This document shows, piece by piece, positions 1 through 7,571 of a stretch of 63,828 nt of DNA. Under the pieces are notes generated by a model, which worked only from the letters and a program-made list of their open reading frames with translations, did no database searches and had not been told where the DNA came from. Origin of the DNA: an uncultured Collinsella sp. (GTDB taxonomy: Bacteria > Actinomycetota > Coriobacteriia > Coriobacteriales > Coriobacteriaceae). The stretch spans positions 1 to 63,828 of the forward strand of contig USHR01000001.1 in NCBI GenBank assembly GCA_900554495.1. The letters run 5' to 3'. Position numbers and translations under genes: made by a program. Every line of letters starts with the position of its first letter. The first letter of the stretch is position 1.

Positions 1-75
1 CCCTTCATAAAGTCATTCATGCAAATTGCCTTTCGTTCGATATGCTGCACGCCTTTATACCCGATTTAGAGCAAG

Positions 76-122
76 GGGGACAGGTTAATCTGCACCAATG
101 TGGTGCAAACATACCTGTCCCC
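76..122. repeat. Intergenic palindrome near window start
   Basis: The left arm contains gggacaggt then tgcacca, and the right arm is tggtgca then acctgtccc, so the two ends are inverted copies with a divergent 5-bp stretch in each arm and a 3-bp centre. It lies downstream of csoR on the minus strand. There is no T-run after it, so it is more likely one of the interspersed palindromes of this genome than a terminator. Related gtcccc-containing pieces occur at 150-160 and 18019-18066. Confidence 0.6.
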
Positions 123-166
123 GGAATACCAAGACGGTGCAAAGAAGTCTGTCCCCAATGCCCCAA

Positions 167-439
167 TTACTTGGAGAGCTTGTCGACGACGCGTTCGATC
201 TCGGCGAGCTTGGCGGCTTTGAGGTCTTCGTCGCCCGATTCGATTGCCGAAGTCACGCAGCCCTCGATATGCGCCTTGAGCACGTCGGCGTTAATGCGCG
301 CGAGGAGCGCCTGTGTTGCCATGAGCTGCGTGGAGATGTCGACGCAGTAACGGTCCTCCTCGACCATTCGCAGGATGCCGTCGATCTGTCCGCGTGCCGT
401 CTTGAGCATACGGGTCACCGATTTATGGTCTGCCATCAT
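167..439 (-). CDS. csoR: CsoR-family copper-sensing transcriptional repressor
   Basis: A 90-residue all-helical DUF156 protein of the usual CsoR length. The Cys-His-Cys copper(I) site is visible at Cys32, His57 and Cys61 (context RYCVDI and KAHIEGC), with the family motif RGQIDGIL near residue 16. CsoR proteins bind operator DNA as apo-protein and release it when Cu(I) binds. It is the last gene of a minus-strand operon behind copA and the copZ-like gene, and a GC-rich operator-like palindrome sits in the copA promoter, consistent with autoregulation of the whole operon. Two adjacent Met codons follow a GAGG ribosome site; either could be the start. Confidence 0.93.
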   Translation of the reverse strand: MMADHKSVTRMLKTARGQIDGILRMVEEDRYCVDISTQLMATQALLARINADVLKAHIEGCVTSAIESGDEDLKAAKLAEIERVVDKLSK

Positions 440-483
440 GGCGGGTCCTCGTTTCTGGTCGGGGGAGGGGTGCGTTCAGGTCG

Positions 484-705
484 CTACGCGGCGGTCACAG
501 ACAGGGCGTGGAATTTCTCGCCCGCGGCCTCGACAGCGGCGGCGAGTTGCTCGGCGGTTACGGTGTCGGCGCACTCAACCTGGACGGTCTGGGTCTCGTG
601 ATCGGCGTCGGCGTCGGTCACGCCGGCCACGTTGAGCAGCGCCGTCTCGACGGTGGCATCGCAGTGGCCGCACATAAGGCCGGAAGTCTTGATCGTGTAA
701 CGCAT
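484..705 (-). CDS. copZ: CopZ-like heavy-metal-binding chaperone
   Basis: A 73-residue single HMA domain with the metal-binding motif GLMCGHCD near the N-terminus. It would receive Cu(I) and hand it to the CopA ATPase encoded upstream. The start at 705 is chosen because an AGAGAGG ribosome site lies just before it; a longer reading frame extends upstream through a palindromic element and its N-terminal residues look non-coding. It lies between copA and csoR on the same strand. The 147-bp gap to copA holds a long palindrome, so mRNA processing or attenuation between the two is possible. Confidence 0.88.
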   Translation of the reverse strand: MRYTIKTSGLMCGHCDATVETALLNVAGVTDADADHETQTVQVECADTVTAEQLAAAVEAAGEKFHALSVTAA

Positions 706-734
706 GGGTATTCCTCTCTGTTGTGTCGGCTTTC

Positions 735-820
735 CCGGGCACCCGATCTTGACCTTCAAGTCGTCGCTCGCGTACCAAAGTACGCGTCGCTCCTCTTTCA
801 GGTCAATCTCGGGCACCTGG
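735..820. repeat. Long palindrome inside the copper operon
   Basis: Outer arms at 735-755 and 800-820 match in 16 of 21 positions when one is inverted, and an inner perfect stem cgcgtac/gtacgcg (769-775 and 780-786) closes on a 4-base loop. It fills the copA-copZ gap and would form a strong RNA hairpin in the operon transcript. No T-run follows it on the minus strand, so it is not an ordinary terminator. Confidence 0.65.
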
Positions 821-852
821 AAAACCCGTTATAAATGGACTTAATGGTGAGC

Positions 853-3192
853 CTATTTTGCCACTTTAGGCTTAAAGGATTTTAGGCGCAGCGCATTGCT
901 TACGACGCAGACACTCGACAGGCTCATGGCCGCGGCGCCAAACATCGGCGAGAGTTGCCAACCGGTGAGGGGGAAGAACACGCCCGCGGCGAGCGGAATG
1001 CCGATGCCGTTGTAGAACAGCGCCCAGAACAGGTCCTGCTTGATGTTGCGAATCGTGGCGCGCGAAAGCTCGATGGCGCGGGCGACGTCCATGAGGTCGC
1101 TGCGCATGAGCACGACATCCGCCCCCTCCTTGGCGATGTCGGCGCCGGTGCCGATCGCAAGGCCCACGTCGGCGCGCGCCAGGGCGGGGGAGTCGTTGAT
1201 GCCGTCGCCCACCATGGCGACCTTGCCGCCCGCATCCTGCAGCTCGCGGACGTGGCACTCCTTGTCGGCAGGGAGGACGTCGGCGATGACCTGCTTGCTG
1301 CTCAGTCCCACGCGGCGGGCGATTGCTTCGGCCGTCACACGGTTGTCGCCGGTGAGCATGCGCACGTCGACGTCGAGCTTGTGGAGCGCGGCGATGGCCT
1401 CGGCGCTCGTCTCTTTGACCTCGTCGGCCACGGCGATGGTACCGACAAGCTCGCTGTTCTTGGCAAAGAACAGCGGTGTTTTGCCCTCGGCGGCGAACTG
1501 TTCGGCAAGGCCGGCGGGAACCTTCGCGCCCAGCTCGTCCATCAGGCGTACGTTGCCGGCTGCGATGACATTTTGTCCCTCGCGCGCCGTAACGCCACGA
1601 CCGGGCACGGCGGCAAAGTCCTCGACCATGCGCGCGACAATTCCGCGCGCCTCGCACTCGGCCATAATCGCCTCGGCCAGCGGGTGCTCGCTTGGGCGCT
1701 CCAACGCGGCGGCCAGCTTGAGCAGCGCCTTTTCGCTCATGGCGGGCGAGCCGTCGGCGCGCGTCGCTACTACGATATCGGTCACGGCGGGCTTGCCGCG
1801 GGTGACCGTGCCCGTCTTATCGAGCACCACGGTGCCCACGCTGCGCAGGTTCTCCAGCGCCTCGGCGCTCTTAAACAGAATGCCCATCTCGGCGCCCTTG
1901 CCGGTACCTACCATAATGGCGACGGGCGTGGCTAGGCCGAGTGCGCACGGACAGCTGATCACCAACACCGCCACGCCGGAGATGAGTGCCTCGTTTATGC
2001 TGCCGGTCAGCGCCATCCACACCGCAAAGGTCACGGCCGAGATCACGAACACCACGGGCACGAACACACCGGCGACCTTGTCGGCCATGCGGGCGATGGG
2101 CGCCTTGGTTGCGTTGGCGTCCTCGACGAGTTGGATAATCTTGGCGAGCGATGTCTCGGCGCCCACACGCGTGGCACGGAAGGTAAACGAACCGGTGCGA
2201 TTGACCGTGGCAGCGTTGACGGTATCGCCGACGGTTTTCTCCACGGGGATGGACTCGCCGGTGAGCGCGCTCTCGTCCACGGCGGAGGCGCCCTCGAGCA
2301 CCACGCCGTCGACGGGGATGGACTCGCCGGGGCGCACGCGCAGCACCTGGCCGGGAAGGATGCTGTCGACGTCGACGGTGGTCTCGCTGCCGTCGTCGGC
2401 AACGACGGTCGCGGTCTTGGGCGCCAGGTCGATGAGCGCCTCGATGGCGCCGCCGGTTTTGGACTTGCTGCGCGTCTCGAGGTATTTGCCCACGGTAACG
2501 AGCGACAGGATCGTGCCTGCGCTCTCAAAATACAGATTGTCCATGCTCGTCATCATGGCCTCGTGGACCTGACCCGCGGCTAATTGGTCGGCCATGATGA
2601 ACATGGCGTAGAGCGACCAGGCGATGGAGGCGGTGGCGCCCACGGCAATAAGGGCGTCCATGGTGGGCGCGCCGTGCGCGAGCGATTTAAACCCGTTGAT
2701 AAAGTACGCGTCGTTGACGTAGACGATGGGGATGAGCAGGACGAGCTCGGTGAGCGCGAGTGTCATGCTGTGGGTATGGTCGGTGAAGATGCCGGGCAGC
2801 GGCCAGCCGAGCATGTGCCCCATGCCTGTGTAAAACAGCGGGATGAGGAAGATGATCGAGATGATGAGGCGGGTACGCATGGCAGAGGCAGCGGCCTCCA
2901 GCTTTTTGGTGGGCGACTCCATATGGGCGGCGCCGGACCTGGCTTGCGTACTGCCGTTTTGGGCGGCGTCGGTGCCCGTGCTGACGGGCGAGGCCGAGTA
3001 GCCAGCGCGATCGACAGCGCTGCAGATATCGTCGGGGGAGACCTGCGCGGGGTCATAGTCGACCATCATGGAACCGGCGAGCAGGTTGACCGCGACGCTT
3101 TGGACGCCGTCGAGCTTGCTGACGGCGCGGTCCACGTGCGCCTGGCAAGCGGCGCACGTCATGCCGCCCACATCAAACTTATCTTGAGCCAT
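853..3192 (-). CDS. copA: Copper-exporting P1B-type ATPase CopA
   Basis: A 779-residue membrane ATPase that exports Cu(I). An N-terminal HMA domain (about residues 5-70) has GGMTCAAC with Cys13 and Cys16. After a linker, membrane helices begin near residue 110. The actuator motif TGES, the membrane copper site CPC in ISCPCALG, the phosphorylation site DKTGT, the SEHPLAEA HP motif and the hinge GDGIND are all present in order, and the C-terminal MSLSSVCVVSNALRL matches the P1B-1 (copper) signature. The start at 3192 follows an AAAGGAGGAG ribosome site. First gene of the copA-copZ-csoR operon. No frameshift or missing motif was seen. Confidence 0.97.
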   Translation of the reverse strand: MAQDKFDVGGMTCAACQAHVDRAVSKLDGVQSVAVNLLAGSMMVDYDPAQVSPDDICSAVDRAGYSASPVSTGTDAAQNGSTQARSGAAHMESPTKKLEAAASAMRTRLIISIIFLIPLFYTGMGHMLGWPLPGIFTDHTHSMTLALTELVLLIPIVYVNDAYFINGFKSLAHGAPTMDALIAVGATASIAWSLYAMFIMADQLAAGQVHEAMMTSMDNLYFESAGTILSLVTVGKYLETRSKSKTGGAIEALIDLAPKTATVVADDGSETTVDVDSILPGQVLRVRPGESIPVDGVVLEGASAVDESALTGESIPVEKTVGDTVNAATVNRTGSFTFRATRVGAETSLAKIIQLVEDANATKAPIARMADKVAGVFVPVVFVISAVTFAVWMALTGSINEALISGVAVLVISCPCALGLATPVAIMVGTGKGAEMGILFKSAEALENLRSVGTVVLDKTGTVTRGKPAVTDIVVATRADGSPAMSEKALLKLAAALERPSEHPLAEAIMAECEARGIVARMVEDFAAVPGRGVTAREGQNVIAAGNVRLMDELGAKVPAGLAEQFAAEGKTPLFFAKNSELVGTIAVADEVKETSAEAIAALHKLDVDVRMLTGDNRVTAEAIARRVGLSSKQVIADVLPADKECHVRELQDAGGKVAMVGDGINDSPALARADVGLAIGTGADIAKEGADVVLMRSDLMDVARAIELSRATIRNIKQDLFWALFYNGIGIPLAAGVFFPLTGWQLSPMFGAAAMSLSSVCVVSNALRLKSFKPKVAK

Positions 3193-3239
3193 GGCTCCTC
3201 CTTTCTGTGGTTCGGTGTTGAAAGTGTTAACCTGCCGAT

Positions 3240-3270
3240 ACTATACACCCATACCCCCTGGGGGTGTCCA
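3240..3270 (-). promoter_or_regulatory. copA promoter with CsoR-type operator
   Basis: On the minus strand a TGGACA -35-like box (3265-3270) and a TATAGT -10 box (3240-3245) are separated by 19 bp. The spacer holds the GC-rich palindrome ATACCCCCTGGGGGTGT (3251-3267), which resembles known CsoR operators (C-run followed by G-run). A repressor here would block the promoter of the operon that encodes CsoR. Confidence 0.72.
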
Positions 3271-3344
3271 GTACAGAAAGAAATGTATGACATTTCGCTA
3301 CAGATGAGGGTGGCTGCCGGGTTGGTGCACCATCCCCGCCCTTC

Positions 3345-3802
3345 GTCTCAATCTGTAACATCTAGCCCAGTTTTTGCCGAGCTGCTGTTACAGAATGAGA
3401 CAAACTCTCCGGCGGCAAATCAATATCTCGATCTGTAACATCTAGCGGGGAAAATGACCTCTAACTGTTACAGATTGAGATTTTGTTTTGAGAGGTTTGA
3501 GTTTGTCTCCATCTGTAACAGTTAGACCGGTTTTTGGATTCCAGATGTTACAGATCGAGACGAACCTTCAGCAATAAACTCAATGTCTCAATCTGTAACA
3601 TCTGGCGGGAAATATGACCCCTTACTGTTACAGATCGAGACAGACCGTCCGCGGCCAACTCAAATGTCTTGATCTGTAACATCTAGAGAGGTTTTTGACC
3701 CCTTACTGTTACAGATTGAGATGTTGTCTCGCGGGATTGGGGTTTGTCTCGTTCTGTAGCATCTAGACCTGTATCTGCCGAGCTAGTGTTACAAATCGAG
3801 AC
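3345..3802. repeat. Six-unit array of 57-bp palindromes with an 80-bp period
   Basis: Units occupy 3345-3401, 3426-3480, 3505-3561, 3585-3641, 3666-3721 and 3746-3802. Each begins with a version of gtctcaatctgtaaca and ends with its inverted copy tgttacagattgagac, around a variable centre of about 25 bp. Start-to-start distances are 81, 79, 80, 81 and 80 bp. The gaps (about 24 bp) are also related to each other, so this is a degenerate tandem repeat and not a CRISPR array. It fills the gap between the copA promoter and the 3' end of the kinase gene. A seventh copy lies at 7244-7300. No ORF is supported in this interval. Confidence 0.9.
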
Positions 3803-3844
3803 AACTGCCGGGGAGGGGTCCCGTTGCGGCAAGACGCTCGCCGC

Positions 3845-5930
3845 CTAGATGCAGAACCCGGGGATCACACAGGTTAGCTTGTTTGGCTTGTCCGCAGGCG
3901 TTGCGTACGTAAAGACGTCGCCGTCGTGTCCAACGCGATTCAAATAGAGCGTGCCTTCGGTCTCCGATGAGTCGGGGCTCACCGTGCGCTCCCACCAGCA
4001 GGTGTCCTTGCCCTTCCACTGGCGGACCATCGTCTCGTTCGTGGAATACGGGCTCACCTTGAGCTCGCGGAAGAGCTGATACTCCTTGCCCTCGCCGTTG
4101 TAGATGTCTGCCAGGTAGTGATAGTCCTTGGCAAACGAATCGGGCGGTTGCGTATCGCACAGCTCGACCATGGCGGGCAGCCAAAGGGTTGCGGGCAACT
4201 CGCTCAGACACGATGCACTGTTGGCGGCGCCCACATTGTTCGAGACCTTCTTGACCCCTTTAATGAGCGCGCGCAACTCGTTGGGTAGCAGCTTAAGGCC
4301 GTCGCCGTTGAGCCATTCCCGCAGCTCGCAATCTGCCCAGCCGGCGCTCGGCGGTTCAGCTGCAGCGTTGCGCTCGGCAATACCCGCGTCGAACATAAAC
4401 GTCAGCCCGGCCTTGCCCGTACCGTCTAGAAGCTCGTCGTGGCGGATACCCACAAGCTGCGCGCCAACCTGCAGCCCGTTGGTGAGCGTGACGCGCTTGG
4501 TGCATGGATAGGGGATATGCCCGTTGTCATCGAGCAGGTGATAGCGCTTGGCAATCTCGCGTGCCTCGCTACGGGTCTCGGCGGCCTTAATCTTGAGCGA
4601 AATCTCCTGCAGCTGATCCCAGGTGTAGTCGTCAAGTGAACCGCGGATGCCGTCAAGGTAGTCGGGGATGCCAAAGCCATGGGTTGCCGCCCCGATAACG
4701 CTGAGCCCCGCAACGGCTGCGATAGCGCCGCCGATAATAAAGCGGCGGCGGGTCATGGCATCGTGGCGGGCCTGATTCAGGATCTCTCGTGCGCGCTCGC
4801 CGGCGACGTCGACCTTAAGGTGCGTGCCAGAATCGATATCAATTGCGGCCTCGTCTCCTGCACCTTCGCGGCCTTCGGATTCGGCGTCGGTGAGGTATGC
4901 CGAGAGCACCTCGAGCATCTGCTGCTCGGTGGGACGATCGCACTGCTCGACTGAGAGACCCTTCATGATGATCTGGACGAGCGCCTCATCGCCCTCGCAG
5001 CGCGGCTCGAGCGGTGCCGGCTTGGTCTTGGTCTTTACGAGATAGAACGAGCCGGTTGCAGCGGCGTCCGTCGACTCAAAGTCAAACGGTTTGCGACCGC
5101 TGTAGAGCTGGTACAGAATGCTCGAAAGCGCATAGACGTCGATTGCCGGCGAACGGCGAAGGGCCGCGATGCCTTCGATATCCTGCGTGAGCATCTCGGG
5201 CGCGGCGTATGCGGGCGTGGCAAAACGCCAGATGTCGGCGCGCCGGGTGATCGTGTCGTCGCCGAGAGCCATGGTCGCGGAGCCCATGTCGATGAGGCAG
5301 GGGTCAAAGGAACAATCAGCAATCTGCTGCTCGAGCGTTCGGCTGGTGGTGCGGAACATGATATTGGCAGGCGACAGGTCGCGATGGATGACCGGATTCA
5401 CGAGGCCTTGGGTCATCAAGAGCGCACGAAGCACGGCGTTTCCGACGGCGGCGACCATCTGGGTGGTCAGCCCGCCCGAGGCGTCGTGCGGAAGCAGGGG
5501 CAGCGCCTGCTTGAGCGAGGTGCCCTCGACCCACTCCATGAGGATGAGAGGGTCATCCTCGCACGATCCGTAGCCATAGACGCGCGGAAATCCGCGCAGG
5601 TGCGAGACGGTACACAGATGACGGTACTCCTCGAACAGCGCGGCGGTGCTGGGACAGGTGCGCTGCCGATTGCTCGGCGGAGCGGTCGGGGGCTTGGCCG
5701 GAAAGGATAGCGTTGTCCTTGAGCAGCTTGACGGCAAAGACCTCGCCGCTCGTGTTGGTCGCGCGCAGCACGTGCCCGATGTTGCCGTTGTTGCGGTGGG
5801 CCGTCTGGAGAATAAGCGTCATAAACCGACGTTTGGCGTCGTCCTCGGCGCTGGGGTCGACCGCCACGGCGGTATCGAACGTATCGAGACGGATGAGTTT
5901 GTCGCCATAGGCGCTATCGGTAGTATCCAT
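3845..5930 (-). pseudogene. Membrane Ser/Thr protein kinase-like gene with DUF6273-like C-terminus, frameshifted
   Basis: The gene is split over two frames. From the ATG at 5930 (AAGGAAC ribosome site) one frame encodes the N-lobe, including FAVKLLKD with the ATP-binding Lys68. The other frame carries the rest from about ALFEEYRHL (helix C), through the catalytic HRDLSPANI, IDMGSAT (DMG in place of DFG) and YAAPEM. A single membrane helix (RRRFIIGGAIAAVAGLSVIG) follows, then an extracytoplasmic region resembling DUF6273 (WADCELREWLNGDGLKLLP). The shift lies between about 5688 and 5630; a run of five C on the coding strand at 5688-5692 is the likely site. One surplus base would explain it. It may be a true mutation, a phase-variable tract or a sequence error. 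The FHA gene lies directly upstream. Confidence 0.78.
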
Positions 5931-5962
5931 GGCGTTCCTTTGTCTGGCATGGGTTGCCGCAC

Positions 5963-6023
5963 GTATACGCGAGCAGTGCGGATATCGGTAAAGTACCATG
6001 ATAGCCGCACTGCCCACGTATAC
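5963..6023. repeat. Two-part palindrome upstream of the kinase gene
   Basis: Perfect outer arms GTATACG (5963-5969) and CGTATAC (6017-6023) enclose perfect inner arms GCAGTGCGG (5973-5981) and CCGCACTGC (6005-6013), each pair separated by 3 unpaired bases, around a 23-bp centre. It lies just upstream of the kinase start at 5930, so it could be an operator or a 5' leader hairpin for that gene. Confidence 0.7.
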
Positions 6024-6054
6024 CGCTGAGCATTGTCGTTTACGACGCAGAAGG

Positions 6055-6098
6055 TAGAAGACGAAAGACGGACGGCGACCGTCTTCCGATCGCCGTCC
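6055..6098 (-). terminator. Terminator after the FHA gene
   Basis: On the minus strand a perfect 9-bp stem GGACGGCGA/TCGCCGTCC (6070-6078 and 6090-6098) is followed by a T-rich tail (gtctttcgtcttc). It starts 4 bases after the FHA stop codon, so the FHA and kinase genes may be transcribed largely separately. Confidence 0.65.
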
Positions 6099-6101
6099 GC
6101 G

Positions 6102-7064
6102 CTAGTCCACAATGACAAGGAATGTCGTGTAGAGACCCAGATGGAGCCTGTCGCTGTTTTCGATTTCCACTGGGGGATAGATCTTGCCAGGCTCGCGTTG
6201 GTCGCGCGGCGGCTCAATCACAATATCGCCGTCACCCGCGCCCGATTCGAGCACTGTGCCGTTGGTCGACCCAAGGCCCTGGGCGTACCAGTGCTCACCC
6301 TCAAGCCAAATGCGAAGATGCTCGCGCGATGCGTCGGCGCCCACATCGGTGATGCTGGGCGAGGTTTTGGGCAAAGAACCAATCACGGTGCCGCGCGGAT
6401 CGCGTGTGAGGGGATGGATTTGCATGCCGGCGCAGTTGTCGGCATGGGTTCTGAGCAGACCGAGGTTGGGGGCGACGGTGCGCGGCTGCTCCAGGCTGCT
6501 CATAAAGCCACGTCCGACGGTAGTTTCGGTGGTGCCAAAGTGCTCGCCCGTCTTGCTGTCGCAAAAGCGCTCGACGGTGGCCACGCCCTGAACGGGATCG
6601 GCGAGCGCCCCCGTTGCCACAAAGAGCATAAGGTAAAGCGTGCTTTTCTCGCGCACGGCATTGCCGTCAAAGTTGTCGATGCGATTGAGGGCATTTGCAT
6701 ATAGGCGGCTGTCCAGCTTGTAGCTGGCGAGAGCCGACATCATTTCGTTGGCGGCCGGACCGCGATAGTGCTCGGCGATTGCCCGATAGGCGGACTCGCC
6801 GCCGCCGAGCTTGCTGCAGATTGCCGAGGAAAGGTTGAGCGTGGTGACGGTAAAGTCGCTGTAGATGGAGGGCGCGCACTGGTCAGGCTTGCGATGGACG
6901 ATGTAACGGGTGAGATACGAGCGGTTGGAAGAGCATTTCTCGAGCAGGGTACTGCCGAGATAAGAGTTTCCATTGATGAGCATTCGGGCGATCTCGAGAT
7001 GTTTAAGACCGCCGAACGAGCGAATATCGTTATAGAGGACCGAGCAAGGCGTCTCTGCTGCCAC
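6102..7064 (-). CDS. FHA-domain protein
   Basis: A 320-residue soluble protein. The last third is a forkhead-associated domain: GTVIGSLPKTSPSI, SREHLRIW and the LGSTNGT loop are its phosphothreonine-binding landmarks. The first 200 residues are helical and match no family I can name. The GTG start at 7064 is preferred over an upstream TTG at 7094 because AAAGGAGGT sits 5 bases before it. FHA domains bind phosphothreonine peptides made by Ser/Thr kinases, and the neighbouring kinase-like gene at 3845-5930 on the same strand is the obvious partner. The pair is bracketed by copies of the 57-bp palindrome at 3345-3802 and 7244-7300. Confidence 0.85.
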   Translation of the reverse strand: MAAETPCSVLYNDIRSFGGLKHLEIARMLINGNSYLGSTLLEKCSSNRSYLTRYIVHRKPDQCAPSIYSDFTVTTLNLSSAICSKLGGGESAYRAIAEHYRGPAANEMMSALASYKLDSRLYANALNRIDNFDGNAVREKSTLYLMLFVATGALADPVQGVATVERFCDSKTGEHFGTTETTVGRGFMSSLEQPRTVAPNLGLLRTHADNCAGMQIHPLTRDPRGTVIGSLPKTSPSITDVGADASREHLRIWLEGEHWYAQGLGSTNGTVLESGAGDGDIVIEPPRDQREPGKIYPPVEIENSDRLHLGLYTTFLVIVD

Positions 7065-7243
7065 GGATACCTCCTTTGATTGCTTCCTAGCCAATATGGC
7101 GATAGGAATTAATGGCCCCCGGTGGGCGACGTATTAAATGGCTGCGCAATATATAGCGTAATTAAAGCAACATTATAGGCCACATGTTCGAAATTGCAGG
7201 AAGACCGAGAGATTTTAGTTGGACTGAACGGAAATCCCCCTCT

Positions 7244-7300
7244 GTCTTGTTCTATAACATTTGGACCCGGTTTTGCCCTGCATCTGTTACAGATTGACAC
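7244..7300. repeat. Solitary seventh copy of the 57-bp palindrome
   Basis: It starts gtcttgttctataaca and ends tgttacagattgacac and is 57 bp long, the same size and organisation as the six array units at 3345-3802, with a more diverged left arm. It sits upstream of the FHA gene, so the kinase/FHA locus is flanked by this repeat family on both sides. Confidence 0.8.
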
Positions 7301-7571
7301 AATCGGCCAGGCCCACCTCGTCCGCCTCGTCATCTGTGGTTTACGTGGGGGCATACGGAGTACGGGTATACTAACCGGCGGCGAATCTGCTCCATCGCTT
7401 AGAGCTGCTGCGTCTGGACGGCGCGTGATAGGGCTGCCAAAGCGATCGCCAGCGTGCTGAGCAACGTCCTCTCTGTGCGCACCTGTTTTTGTATGTATTA
7501 GCGCACTACCAAGCACGCCCGCGCGGCCGCATACCGCGCTCATGACGCGTGCAGATAAGGAACAACAACAT
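7301..7571 (+). other. Non-coding leader region of the DEAD-box gene
   Basis: This 270-bp stretch lies between the repeat at 7244-7300 and the helicase start and has no convincing gene. A TATACT -10-like hexamer is at 7367-7372 without a clear -35 box. If it is used, the helicase mRNA has a leader of about 200 bases, which would fit the long, self-controlled leaders known for some cold-shock DEAD-box genes; that link is inference. Confidence 0.35.

Noticed and set aside
3345..3802. CRISPR array
   Set aside because: Repeats are diverged palindromes, the 24-bp gaps resemble each other, and no cas genes are nearby.
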